A DNA stretch of 64,000 nt, taken from positions 1-64,000 of the forward strand of contig QZCP01000534.1 in assembly GCA_003956705.1 (NCBI GenBank). Reading direction: 5' to 3'. Each line of letters starts with the position of its first letter. Within the stretch, counting starts at the first letter, position 1. Of this stretch, positions 37,358 to 49,700 are shown in pieces. The notes under the pieces were generated by a model that was given only the letters and a program-made list of their open reading frames with translations, ran no database searches and was not told where the DNA came from. A program made the translations under genes and the position numbers. The stretch is from Brevipalpus yothersi. Its lineage: Eukaryota > Arthropoda > Arachnida > Trombidiformes > Tenuipalpidae.

Positions 37358-38291
37358 ATTTTCCAATGATCCACAGTAAACAATACACACACTAAAATAC
37401 AAGCAAACCGAAAATAAAAACACAGAGACAAACAAACAGAGACAGAGAAAGAAGGAGTATAATCGAATGTAGCCCAAATGTATATATCGGTCAATCAATT
37501 AGTGATGAATAATCAAAATGATCACACACACAATTACAGAATGGTACAATCGGGCAATGAACAGATACACACACACATAGGCTAATCAAATATATGTCCA
37601 CTATCCCTACACTAATTGACAATTAAGCCAAAAAATATTGGCATCATCAACACTTGATCCACAGTTCAATGTAAACATGGCGTAGATGAGAATTGAATTC
37701 ACTTTTTTTATACATAAACAAATCAAAAGATGAACATTCGGCAAGAGCAACAAGCAAAAAGTGTCGCTCTAATCGATTCTTCGATTCTGCATGCTCAAAC
37801 TTTGTCCTACATTTTTTTTCTTCTCCAAGAGGAAGAGAGAGAGAAGGGCATAAAAATGTACCGTTAATTTTATGAGAAAGTTAATTACTTATAGATATAT
37901 TCACAGGCATGCTTCACACCACAGAGTCCGAAATGTGTGTGTGTTCAAAATTGCAATAGTGATTTACTCAAAAGAGTTGATAGAGCCTTTATTATTGAAA
38001 ATCAGATCATTTTTTATTTTCATAGATGAATTCAAAGTATTGGATAGCAAATTGAATCGATTTGAGGTGATGCTTTGTCAGATGGACATCATTAATGAAT
38101 CAATGACCCTTGATCATGATTCTTTTAGGGTTTTTTCTTGCTCGTTATACTGGACTAGGCGAGGTAACCAGAATTTCAGATCAAATTGGGAAAGCAATCT
38201 TGGAAGCTTTCATTGAATAAAATCCGGTGGTTTTTTCCTCAGATGATCAGGAACAAGGTTAAAATGATTTTCCATGAAATTCAGATTCGAT
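37358..38291. other. Spacer between GTF2A1 and USP8
   Basis: About 930 bases between two minus-strand genes. On the plus strand, coding-like bits occur (DEFKVLDSKLNRFE near 38027-38066 and a short frame ending EVTRISDQIGKAILEAFIE at about 38217), but no connected gene could be built. Confidence 0.4.
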
Positions 38292-41219
38292 TCAATGAAT
38301 TCTTTCTACATTTCGTGCGGTATAAAACAAAAGATAGGCAGCATGTGATTTGACATCAGCTGCACTCAATTCTGTGACCTCATGATCATCATATTCATAC
38401 CATTTTCCTTTTTCTTCATTTTTACAGTAAGCTACGTAGTGGCCTCCTTCCAAAGTTCCATTATGATTAACAACCCCATAGAGATCATAGCTCGACTCAG
38501 CACTACCAGATAAGCTGGGAGCTTTGTATGCGTCCAAACTCAAATCAACCAGTGGAAATTCAACAAGATTCTGTAGCTTTTGACGCCATTTTCCTTCGTA
38601 AGAGAATCGTTTCAAGTGAATAACTAGTATTCTAGGCAGTTTGCATATTCTTATTCGCTTGGTTGCATCTCTTTTTGTTTTACATGAAGGACAGTCCCAA
38701 GCAGCTTCTCCAGAGAGCCTTTCCTCATCGGTGAAAAGGTCCAAACAATTCGCCAGAGTACATCGGTGACCGAGTCGAGTTGGGATAGGTATTGATAGGT
38801 TCATGAATACTTCGAAAGTGTTTGACTGTTTGTCACAAACTGTACACCTAAGTGTTGACATTAGAAGGCCTTCAAAAAGATCCGAAATTTTTGATTCATT
38901 CTTTGAATGATGATCATTCCAAAATTTTTTTATGGCAATATGAGCAGGAAGATCATCTGATAGATTGATGATACCATTAGGAGACTTGGGTTTGGCTCGG
39001 TTTAAATCGGCATGTAGTTTCTCTAGTAACATACACAAAAATTCATGAGCATCTTGTTGTTCACCACCAACGAAGAATGGCATATGTGTTAACACTGATT
39101 CTTTGAAATCGGCGGGAGTTACATTTTTATATTGGTAGCTTCTGATCTCTCTGGTTAGAGCACCAAGTTCAATGGCCAACTCTCCTCGGCTACCCAAACG
39201 AGAATTACGATTTATATCACCCAAGTGCACCTCACTCATAAAGTAGCGACGTAAATCAGGTGTATCAGCCAAACACTGAAGAACAGCGTTCATGAAACAT
39301 GTGTTACCAAGATTTTTCAGCCCCGTATTGCTCTGGCCTGGAATTCCATAAATGGGTGAGAAGTTTCTGGAGCGAGCTGACACCGATGTTGAGCGAGAAA
39401 AATTGTTCATTCTCAGAGCAGGAGGCTTGAGACTACGATCGAAGACTGGTGGATCTGGACGATTTTCTTTATCCTCAGCTTCATCGTCTTCAAGATGATC
39501 GGCGATGTTGGGCGAAGAATATGACCTCGAAAGGCTTCGAGAAGTCTTACTCAATGTGGGTGGTACATTGGGCATGTCAACTGATTCAGATACTGTCCTC
39601 TCAGTTTTACGTGAGACGATACCTCCTTCATCATCCTTGGTACCATTAACTAGGTTCAATTTATTTTTCAATGAAGGCATTCGCTCATTTATCTTGTTCC
39701 TTTCATCAAAATTCTGTTTTGGATACTGTTTAGCCATTCGATCCTTTTCCCCTTCTTCCATGTTTATTCTATTCATTTCTTCAATAGCTTCTATTTGTTT
39801 TCTTGTTTTAAATTCGATCTCAGAAATTGAAGGTGAAGATAAGGGAGGCGTTGAATGATTACCATCGTCAACTTTGACTTCAGTCATACTGTTAGTCTTG
39901 ATACGGGAGGATGAGGTTTTGTCAGTGTTGATGATCATCTTAGGCTTGAGGGATCTGTTGGGAAGTATGGGAGGAACAAGTTGAGCACTGCCAGGAATTT
40001 TTGATGTGATATCTTTTAAATTATTGCTGGTGAGTCTGGTCACAATAGAATTGCTCTGATTGGTCCCTTCATCTGGTTCCATATGGGTCCCATTATTCAA
40101 TGGCTCAATAGATGGTTGAAATTCAGGACCAGGTGGTGGAACTTCTTTCTCAATTTCTTTACGAAAGGCAGACTCATAGAAGTCATCAATTTGCGGTAGA
40201 CATGGCACAAAATCGATTTTAGTTGGAGGCTGAACCATAGGATTAGTTACGTAAATAGGATAGGTTGTAAGCCATCCATTATAACCATTCTTTAATATAC
40301 ACGGTGGAGATAGGAGCTTTTCAGAAGAGCTGTCCCACTGAAATGAATGCAAATTAGAAAGTGACAAATCAGAAGAAAAATAACAACATACCTTCCATAA
40401 ACAGTCATAAACAATTTTGAGAGGACCTGAGGAGGGAATAGATTCAGATGTCCAATCGAACAACACAACTTTGAGGGCTTTGTGTCTCTCTTTTAGTATT
40501 AATTGATGATTGAGAGATAAAATTTTTAACAACTTGCTCATAGCCATTCCAGATTCCAATTTTTCTTCCGGCACGTGGATTAATTTTACATTTGGAGATG
40601 AAAGATTTTTCTTGAATTCCATGTGAGATTTTTGAAAATCCTCACTAGTTCGTATATCAAGCAACAAAATAGGCGAATGATTGGATGAATTTTTGATGAC
40701 ATTTTCGATGATAGAATGTAAACCAAGTGGTTCAATGATATTGGATACCCTTCCATCCGTATCACAATGATTATTTTTATCATTGTATTTTAAACTTTGC
40801 TTTCCAAAACTATCGATTCCACCGTTAACCTTTTGATTTAACGAAGCTCGTTCCTCATTTTCACGAGCAAGCTTACTCTCTCTAAGAAGCTCATATCTTC
40901 TCTTAAGGCTCTCACTGAGCTTTTCACTGTTTAACAGGCAATATTTGATCTTCTCTTTGAGACTTGTCTCCTTGGGTTTGGGAGATAATCTTTGACATAT
41001 TTCTATTGCTCTCATGTACAAAATATACGCATTTTCCTCATCACCATCAATCATATGTCGATCCGCTTCTTTCTGTATTTTCTCAATATGTTCAATTAAT
41101 GATGATTTTTTGGCCGATTTGATACGATTTAGCGTAATATCAGTCACTTGAATCTGTGAATTGAGCTGGCTAATTGATTCAGCCATTTTAAGTGGCTTTT
41201 GACAAACGGCTGATGGCAT
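38292..41219 (-). CDS. USP8: Ubiquitin carboxyl-terminal hydrolase 8 (UBPY)
   Basis: Exons 40392-41219 and 38292-40337 give 957 residues. USP8 removes ubiquitin from endosomal receptors and from ESCRT-0, and promotes receptor recycling. Domains in order: an N-terminal MIT/USP8-dimerisation helical region (~20-110), a rhodanese-like domain (~150-310), a disordered region with a Pro-rich segment, the 14-3-3-type site RSYSSP (codons at 39510-39527), and the USP catalytic domain with Cys box GLKNLGNTCFMNAVLQCL, QQDAHEFL, zinc-finger CTVC and CPSC pairs, LVIHLKRFSYEGKW and His box LEGGHYVAYC. The 54-base intron (40338-40391) is stop-free and a multiple of three, so the frame reads straight through it. 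All catalytic elements are intact. Confidence 0.96.
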   Translation of the reverse strand: MPSAVCQKPLKMAESISQLNSQIQVTDITLNRIKSAKKSSLIEHIEKIQKEADRHMIDGDEENAYILYMRAIEICQRLSPKPKETSLKEKIKYCLLNSEKLSESLKRRYELLRESKLARENEERASLNQKVNGGIDSFGKQSLKYNDKNNHCDTDGRVSNIIEPLGLHSIIENVIKNSSNHSPILLLDIRTSEDFQKSHMEFKKNLSSPNVKLIHVPEEKLESGMAMSKLLKILSLNHQLILKERHKALKVVLFDWTSESIPSSGPLKIVYDCLWKVCCYFSSDLSLSNLHSFQWDSSSEKLLSPPCILKNGYNGWLTTYPIYVTNPMVQPPTKIDFVPCLPQIDDFYESAFRKEIEKEVPPPGPEFQPSIEPLNNGTHMEPDEGTNQSNSIVTRLTSNNLKDITSKIPGSAQLVPPILPNRSLKPKMIINTDKTSSSRIKTNSMTEVKVDDGNHSTPPLSSPSISEIEFKTRKQIEAIEEMNRINMEEGEKDRMAKQYPKQNFDERNKINERMPSLKNKLNLVNGTKDDEGGIVSRKTERTVSESVDMPNVPPTLSKTSRSLSRSYSSPNIADHLEDDEAEDKENRPDPPVFDRSLKPPALRMNNFSRSTSVSARSRNFSPIYGIPGQSNTGLKNLGNTCFMNAVLQCLADTPDLRRYFMSEVHLGDINRNSRLGSRGELAIELGALTREIRSYQYKNVTPADFKESVLTHMPFFVGGEQQDAHEFLCMLLEKLHADLNRAKPKSPNGIINLSDDLPAHIAIKKFWNDHHSKNESKISDLFEGLLMSTLRCTVCDKQSNTFEVFMNLSIPIPTRLGHRCTLANCLDLFTDEERLSGEAAWDCPSCKTKRDATKRIRICKLPRILVIHLKRFSYEGKWRQKLQNLVEFPLVDLSLDAYKAPSLSGSAESSYDLYGVVNHNGTLEGGHYVAYCKNEEKGKWYEYDDHEVTELSAADVKSHAAYLLFYTARNVERIH

Positions 41220-41416
41220 ATTTTCTCTTTCCTTCTTCTCTCTCCTTTACACCAATCAATTATATTTCCAATAAGAAAACATTAAAACATGGACACACAC
41301 ACACACATACACTGATGGTAACCAGCAACCCAACCCGATGAACCACTCTCCAGTCCAAATGAGAAAGTGTGTGTATGTATCTTGATGTGATGTAATGTGA
41401 TGTGTGTGTATGTGAT

Positions 41417-41447
<31 letters not shown>

Positions 41448-43194
41448 AAGTGTAGGCAACTTTACCAGTAGTGTAAGATCTCCACCTATTATTTTTATAC
41501 AATTACAAATTACGGAAAGAGAGATTATAAACCATCAAAATATTATTTCAAAATATACACATACACACATAGTAAGGGTATAAATATTATGTAGAAATTT
41601 TAACACACACCATAATGATCATCATGATAAATTCAAGCCAATCGGAACAATATAAACAAACAAAAAAGATAAAACAAATTCAATTCAAACAGACAGATTT
41701 TTCAATGTCTTTTGATCATCATTTTTCGCGACAAAAAAAACACTTTTAATCATGAAAGCAAAAACATTTCAACAACATTAAACAGCATAAACATTAGCAA
41801 GTAGCGATCCTAGCGGCACATGTGAGGTACTCGTAAGTTTATGTTGAAATGTACAGTTTAAATTACAATTTAAATGGCGATGATTTTCGATGTCTTAATT
41901 TCGTTTCTAATTTTAGGTTTAATGGTAGGCACATAAATTATGAAATTGACCACTGGACCATATGACCAGTGATTGAATGTGTGAGGATTTGATGAGTATC
42001 TTTTGTAGTAGTTGTGAGCTCTGAGGGATGTTCTGGTAATGAGAATTGACCCATGTTCGATTGTAGTCGGCTAAAGTTTTGTTTGTTTGTCGGCATCGGA
42101 GAGTAGTGTATCTTGATGATGGAGATTAACTGAGATGGTAATCTGATGTTGGAGCTTTGTGAGATATCAGTAAGATTAGGGAAGAGAAGTGGAGAATTTT
42201 TCTTTCCCACAAGTCAGATTTCTAACTCTCATGAGAAGATGAACTTTCGTCCCTCATTTAAACTCCACTAAGATATTCGATAACGTTAATTTGTATCAAA
42301 ATTTGTTTCAAGGTAATTTTCAGGGTCATTCCTATCATTGATATGATTTTTGTTTGAGTTAGCTCTCAGAGTAACTCAAAATTAGATTTTGAGCATTCAT
42401 TTACTCTTATCTATTAAAATTGAATGATGCTGATGTTCATGAGTTGGAGTTGTTGATAGATGAACTGAATCAATAGCTACAGTGAATTGAGCTGCAATTC
42501 AAACAATCACAATGGAGTCCAATTTCGTAATATTAGGATGTTTGGCTACCTAATGATCAATGTTCTCTGAGATATTGTCTATTCCATTGGAAAATTTGTT
42601 TTCCATGATACTAGTCAACAATTGAATCAAATATCCACCCAGAGAATGGTTTGTGAAGACAATTGATTCTTAAAACCTTGTTTCAAACATAAAGCACGAA
42701 GATTCAAAACAGAGAAGATTCCTTTTCCATTCTATCAGTCTTGAAATGTTCAGATTCATTGCAGAGAGCTTTGAGACGGCTTTCAGCTTGATCTGATGGA
42801 AATTAAATTAAATTTTCTTACACCTTTCTTGACTGAACATAGGATAGATCGTTCACTGTTTCCCGAACAATTTCAATTGTACGATTCAAAGAAGTAAAAA
42901 CATTTTTGGTAGTCAATTTGAGTGTTGCTTCTTTCTAATCTTCAGCAATTGAGAGTAAATTTTCGTCACGAACCGAACAGGAATATCAAAAATGAACTGC
43001 TATGGAGAAACATTGTTGCTCAAACGAATACGATCATTCAAAAAAAATTTACAAGAAAATGAAGGAGGAATGAAGTATGAGATGGGTTAGAGGAAACAGT
43101 CCCCGGAGGTATAAAAAAGGATTGATTAGATTCAATAAGTAAAAGAGACCAGTAGACAGGACTGAAAAACTAAGATCTGATGCAAAGATGATCA
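41220..43194. other. Intergenic between USP8 and ISWI
   Basis: About 2 kb, AT-rich, with a (GA)n tract near 41418-41450 and CA runs near 41293-41310. A 90-codon minus frame (41938-42210) lacks any signature. No gene called. Confidence 0.55.
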
Positions 43195-46100
43195 TCACTT
43201 CTTCTTCTTTTTGCCTTTGGTTTCAGTATTACCAGAAGAGGAAGGTCGTTTCACGGGTCCTCGAGACAGACCAGGCTTTGGTCCTGGTTTCTTTTTGGTT
43301 AATCTCTCTTTTTCTTCCAATTCTTGATTCTCTTTCTCTATAAGTCCGATCAGGGTATTGCATCTTCGTTGCAACTCGGCAGCTGTTCGACTTTTTATGA
43401 ACCAATCAAATCTAAATTGAGGTGTGTTTCTAATTGATGACTTAAGTTCATCGTAGACCATCTCTCTATCGAAACCTAGCTTTTGAAGCATACATACAAG
43501 GAATCGATCTTCTTCCTCGGTATAATTTTTTCCTTTGTTATTATTATAGGCAATACGAAGCTGATGGAAAGGTGCTCGATATCGAGCCATCTTCGCATCT
43601 AGAGCTTTCTTGATATCCTGCCGACGCTGAATACGTTGTTCACCTTTCTCAATCTGAGCTAAAATTCTGTCACAGTCAGTAAGTTCATGACATCTCTCCC
43701 AAAATACTTGAGCATACTCTACAACTTCTTCAGTAGACTTCCCTTCAACTTCTCTAGCTATATTATCAAGATCATCCCTTCCATACTTTTCATTTGCTTT
43801 GATGAACTGATTGAAGTGTCTTCTAGTCCATTCATGGAATCCCTTTGACAAAAGTTCATCCTTTTCGGCTATCTCTTCCTCAGTTAATGGCTCACTGTCA
43901 TCAATTTTTCTCTGTTCTTCTTTTTGAACCTTAGCAGCATCAGATCCTAATTCACTATTTTTTGGAACTTTGTAGCCAACCGTTTTACGATAGTAGTAAA
44001 TCTCCTTGTCAAGTAGTTCAAAGAGACGTGGAGGATAAAACTGGAAGTCTTGCACATTAGGTTGCTTTGGAGGTCTTGGAGCCTTGGGAGCTCGAGGCTC
44101 ACTTACGCGAAGAGCTTCTCGGAAATACTGATCAACAGCATAGTTAGCCTAGAGAGTGGAAAACAACAAGAAAAAATTAGAAACGATTCAGAGAAATTGC
44201 AAAATGCTCTCAGGAGTGAAGTTATAAGAGATATATCGTTACGGATTGGGATGTTGATGCTTCGAAAATAATTTCATATCAACAATTGGACAGGAAATAC
44301 CAGAATTCTAAACCGATGACATGGAATCATGCTAACATGCTGAGTCGATCGGTTTAAAATTCGTATAGATGAACTCTATGGTAAGATGAAGCCCTGGGTA
44401 ATAGTGGACACTATCAATACGGATAGGCTATCGTTTATGAACTCAAACGCAATCAAGATGCCAAGAGTAATCAGTTCGTCAAAAGAGTAAGACTGATAGC
44501 AAAGCGATCAATGAAAAGTCTTGGTCATCAGAAAGTTAGTTTTGAGGATTAGATCAACTTGCCTTCCGTTCTCGTTTGGGAGGTTCAATCCAATGGAGAG
44601 CAGCTAATTTTTGTTTTTCTCGGTAATCTTCACCTTCAAACTTGTACACACTACAGTCAGGAGCATCAAGTGTGAAGGTTCTCAGTGAACTTTCACCCAT
44701 TTGTTCCAGTTTCTGTTTGATTTCTTCAGTTTTGGCCTCTCCTTTTCTCAAGATCGCATCAATATCTTCATCTGTTATGTCACTGTCTTTGGAGGCAAAA
44801 ATGTGATCAGCCCCGTGCCTGATCATGCTCAACATTTCTTCTTTAGCGAGCTTATTGGATCCAGCATCAGCAAGTCTTCCTTGTTGAATAACGACAGTGT
44901 CCAATCTGAGCTTTATTTCAGCTCTCTCAACAATTCTTTCCTCCACTGTTTTATCAGTTATCAATCGAAACACTCTTACAGTCTTGGTCTGACCGATACG
45001 ATGGGCTCGATCCATCGCTTGTAAGTCAACTTGAGGATTCCAGTCAGAATCGTAGAGAATGACCACATCAGCAGTGGCTAAATTAATACCTAGACCACCA
45101 GCTCTTGTACTCAACATGAATAGAAACTTTTCACTATCAGGCTTGTTGAACTCGAAAATTGATTTTTCTCGATCCTCATGAGCAGTTTGTCCATCGAGTC
45201 GACAATAATTATACCCTCTCCATAGACAATAATCTTCCAAGATATCCAACATTCTCGTCATTTGGCTAAAAATGAGTACTCTACTTCCTTGTTCCATTAA
45301 TTTTGGTAAGAGCTTATCGATAATGACCATTTTACCAGCGTTTTCTACTAAATGATAATCGGTTGTGAAGGGAGGACCGGGTTCAGCTCCATCGAATAAG
45401 TATGGATGATTACAACATTTTCGAAGTTGCATGAGTATATTGAGAAGTCTCATTTTATCCATTTTACCGGCTCCATTCACAATATCAATATCTTTCATCA
45501 GAATTTTGGTATACCAATCTCTCTGCATCTTACTCAAACCAACGTAAATTTTGGTTTCTTTCTTGGGAGGTAGCTTTTTTTCGACATCACTCTTTAGTCT
45601 TCTCAGTAAGAAAGGTTTCAACACAGCGTGCAAACGACCAATAAGATCATTATCACTATCAACAAGATTATTCGTGTTGAACCATGCGTCAAAATCTTCA
45701 GATGAATGGAATAAATCGGGCAATAAGAAGTTAAGTAGGGCCCACAGTTCATGTAGATTATTTTGTAAAGGTGTTCCTGTGAGAAGGAGTCGATTTGTAG
45801 TCTTGAATTCACGAATGAACTCGGACAATTTGCTTTTCTCGTTCTTTATCCGATGAGCTTCATCGATTACCATGTAATGCCAATTAAATTTTTTCAACAC
45901 AGCTTTCTCTCGAATGATCATCTCATAAGATGTTACGCAAACATCCCAACCTTTTGGATTGCCAATCAGGGTGTCCCTGATGATGACACTACGAGCATTG
46001 GCATCACCGATAAGGCAAATGGTTTTCAGAGAAGGACACCATCGAGAAAATTCATTCATCCAATTGGTGAGAGTAGACTTTGGAGCAATAACTAAGTGTG

Positions 46101-46778
46101 GTCCATCAATGTTCTTGTAGTGTTTCATGTAACCCAGTAGACTAATCGTTTGAAGTGTTTTACCAAGACCCATTTCATCGGCCAATATACCATTGATACC
46201 ATTTTCATACAATGATATCATCCAATTGAGACCCCGAATTTGATAATCTCTCAGCTCTCCATTGGTAATGTAGCTTGGACTTTCCTCAAACCTAACACGA
46301 GGAGGTTTAAGAGTAATATTAGGAACTTGTTCCAATATATTTTCAATTTCTTTTAGTGGATTTTTTGGCATCTTAACGCCAATCTCAACCGGCAAGCAAG
46401 TGGAAATGACCACCGTCAATCAACAACAATCCAACAACCATAAACACATTCATTTACACAAAAATCAACAACAACAACAACAACAACACAACAATTAAAA
46501 ACTTACCTAAAATATTTGACATCTTTCTTACTTTCACTAAGTAATTCTTCATCTTCTTCTTGCTCTGTTTTCCGGTGACGATGATCATTAACATCCAATT
46601 TATCACCCTCCGGCTTACTATCGGGTGCCACTTTAGGCTTGCGGCCAGGCTTTGCTTTGGTTTGTTCACCAGGCTTTACACCGGAAGTCATAAAATGGGC
46701 AAAAATTTCGGTTTGCTGGAGAAGATAATCAAAACGCTTTGATCTATCTTCACTAACTTTACAATCATAATCGGTCAT
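43195..46778 (-). CDS. Iswi: ISWI chromatin-remodelling ATPase (SMARCA5/SMARCA1-type)
   Basis: Exons 46507-46778, 44563-46291 and 43195-44148 join in phase to 984 residues (Drosophila Iswi 1027). It is the ATP-driven nucleosome-sliding motor of ACF, CHRAC and NURF. Seen: the AutoN-type motif DHRHRKTEQEEDEELL, SNF2 motif I DEMGLGKTLQTI, the DEAH box VIDEAHRIKNEKSKLSE, NGAGKMDKMRLLNILMQLRK, motif VI QAMDRAHRIGQ, NegC region EPPKRERKA, then HAND-SANT-SLIDE (QDFQFYPPRLFELLDKEIYY, NQFIKANEKYGRDD, FDWFIKSRTAAELQRRCNTL) and a Lys-rich tail. Intron 2 (44149-44562) uses a GC donor (AAG|GCAAGT). No GT site nearby keeps the frame, and the protein reads ERK|ANYAVDQYF as expected. Confidence 0.97.
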
Positions 46779-49700
46779 CTTGCTGGAGAGGTATTATCTT
46801 CCACAGACTCTCAATACTATTGTTGCCACTGACACAGGTGATGTATAATCACATTCACACCCTAGATACAATCTTATTACCGAAACTAATCAATCGGTTA
46901 CCAAACTATCACCATAAAAATCGAACCAAATCAATTTAAATTGCTCTTTTTTTTCACATCAAATCAAGAACATTGAAAACGCGCAAACCATAGACAAAAG
47001 CTTTACGCAGTCTCAAAAGTGGCCACTTTTTTGGGTGACATCTGGTGAACACACTAATATGCCGCTCAATTAAATGATGCAATAATTTCCTCTTTTTTTG
47101 GTCGATTTTTGAAATGATTTTCGAAATTCGTGAAAAAAGTTCTGAAAAGAAAAAGTATATTCAACCTTAGAGATTGATTATTTATTGGATGATTTAATTG
47201 GAAAGATTTTGTCCAGCTGAGTAGAAGGGGAGAGTGGAATTTTTTCTTTGCTGAAGTCTATTGCATAAGATGTTGAGCTCATCTATTGAATGAGGCGATG
47301 GCATCTTATTATTAAGATGTGATATTCGAGAAAAAAGTTCTGATACATGTGAGAAAAGAATGTCTATTCAGCCCGATAGATGACTGTTCATTGAGAAATT
47401 AGGAGTGAAATTTCATCGAGTTTTGTGGAATATTTTTATCATGCTATGAAACTTTTACATACTTGTATATGCTAAAAATGGGCATCTCAATTGAATAATG
47501 TGATTGATTCTATTTCTCTGGGAATCCTAGAGCAATATTTTTCTCTGCGGCAGAGATTATACTCCCTTATTCCCTTGTTTCCTTTAGAAAATGGTTCACA
47601 AGAATGTGACTCTTGTTTGAACCTCATTTGTATTTAGAAAGTGAAAATTTCAAAGTGAAAAAGACTGAAAATAAGTAGTGTCGAAAAGACACTAAGCTTG
47701 GGGTCACATCATTTTGCCCACCATCATTACGCAACGCTAGCCAAGCACTTTAACCGCTTCGCTAAATTTTGATGTTATCCGATGACCAATCTTGTCCTCA
47801 TCTTACACCAGTATAATAGTAGATAAGCGATGAATTATTTGCGAGAGAATAGGAACTAAGATACGAATTTAGAAAGTACTTTGACTTCTCCTCACTTTCA
47901 ACTCAAGGGAAGAATCATGATTTCACAATATTAGACAAAAAGTTTTTACAAGGAAATCCCCTCTTCGCAAAATTAATGTGAAGAAATTCTTGCCAAAGAC
48001 CATCAGTTTTTTCACTAGTTAGAGACTAAAATTAAGATTCTCCCTCTTGAAATCTTGCAAAAATCACAAAAAAAGCCCTAAAGAAGACAGTGTTGACTAG
48101 TAGGATCTTGATCCCCTGAAATCTTCTAGATATGAGACCGATCTCAAGATATGCAGAAAATCAAATATGAAGAAAGTGATCACTTGTTCCTATTGGATGA
48201 AGCGACTGAAAAGTTTTGGAACAATTCTTAATGATTGTCTGGGCGATGTTAAGAGGAATCGAAGAGCGTGTGAATCAAAAATATCTCGAGATATCATATG
48301 ATATATATCATCATGAGAGAATATCATCTCTCAATTCAACAGTTTTTGATCATTTTTTAATCCAAATTGTAACCTTGCTGATGTTATCCTTACACACTCA
48401 TAAATAGAGCTATTGTTACCAAAACAAGTGTCCAGATGACATGTATCTCTTTCGAATACACGATCCTCATGATTGAATTCTGAATCTAATTCTCCCAATT
48501 CACATCGTTCTTGGGCTGTAATTTTGCTGGCATGAACACATGAGGCCGATTTTTCATCACATTGATCATTTTAAGAGAGAAATAGAGAGAGAAAAGCTTT
48601 TTCTCAACTCTTCAAGTATCCACTCTTCCAAGTCAAATTGAGTGCAAATTATTCGAATCATTTACCTGAAACCAACCAGTCGATGAGGCTGGTTGGACAC
48701 TGTAAGTGATCAGGGGGATCATTTTTTTCTCTCTCTCTTCTTCTCTACTCATCGATCTTCACCAATAAAGAGGACACATTTTGATCCATTTAAATAATTT
48801 CGCTTACACTGAATTTGATTCATGTACTATGGAAGGGACTTTCTTCTTCGATATAAACACACACACTCTCCTTTTTTTCACACTTTCTTCACCTCAATGG
48901 ATGTAAAGATGAATTTATGAGCAAAAAAATTCACGATATTATTAACCAGTGAACATCAAATGACTAATAATGATAGTAATCATTCAATGAACCATCTAAA
49001 TTTCAAAATTATTTCGACTATCATGTTTCAAATTTGGTTGATAGAATGGCTTACAATCGCTGAGATGATGATGAGTTTGTGACAACCATCATTTCTATTT
49101 AAAATCGAATCAATAAGAGAAAGTTTTCGTTGATGTCAAAATTTTGATATATTATTATTGAACTGAACATGACACCTACTCATGGCTTTATTGATGATTT
49201 GAGACTCAAAAAATATCGACCCATGATTGAGTCGAAGAAAGGAGTGAGAACAATGTCTGAAGAGATAGTCATCATGAAAATCTTCGATTCACAAAAATCA
49301 ATTAAGCAATCAAATGTCTATGAAGTACTTTCAATTCCTGAAGCTGAGGAAGGGAAATTTTGTGAATTTCTGATATTGATCATCGAACCAACAACAAGTT
49401 GAACATTCGCTCATTTAATTAATCACACTCAATCTCAATTAAAACTTGTCAAATTCCGTTTTTAAAATAACGATTATCTGGTGTGTGGCGAAATAACTTC
49501 ACCATACACCTATACTGTGTGAACAGATTTCGAACAATATCAAACTTTTGTCCAGGTCATCAAAACATAAAAAGCAACATTTTAACAGTCCAGCGAAAAT
49601 CATATTCAACATCAATTGTACATACTACATACATATTACACAATATAACACACAATATATCGCCTTTTGAATCTTTTCAGAGGCTACTCTCATCACTTTT

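Noticed and set aside
37872..38217. Coding-like plus-strand pieces between GTF2A1 and USP8
   Set aside because: The two best pieces are in different frames with no donor/acceptor pair that keeps phase.
48672..48696. 8-bp perfect stem hairpin (CCAACCAG / CTGGTTGG)
   Set aside because: Short stem, no neighbouring gene end or RNA signature; expected by chance in 64 kb.
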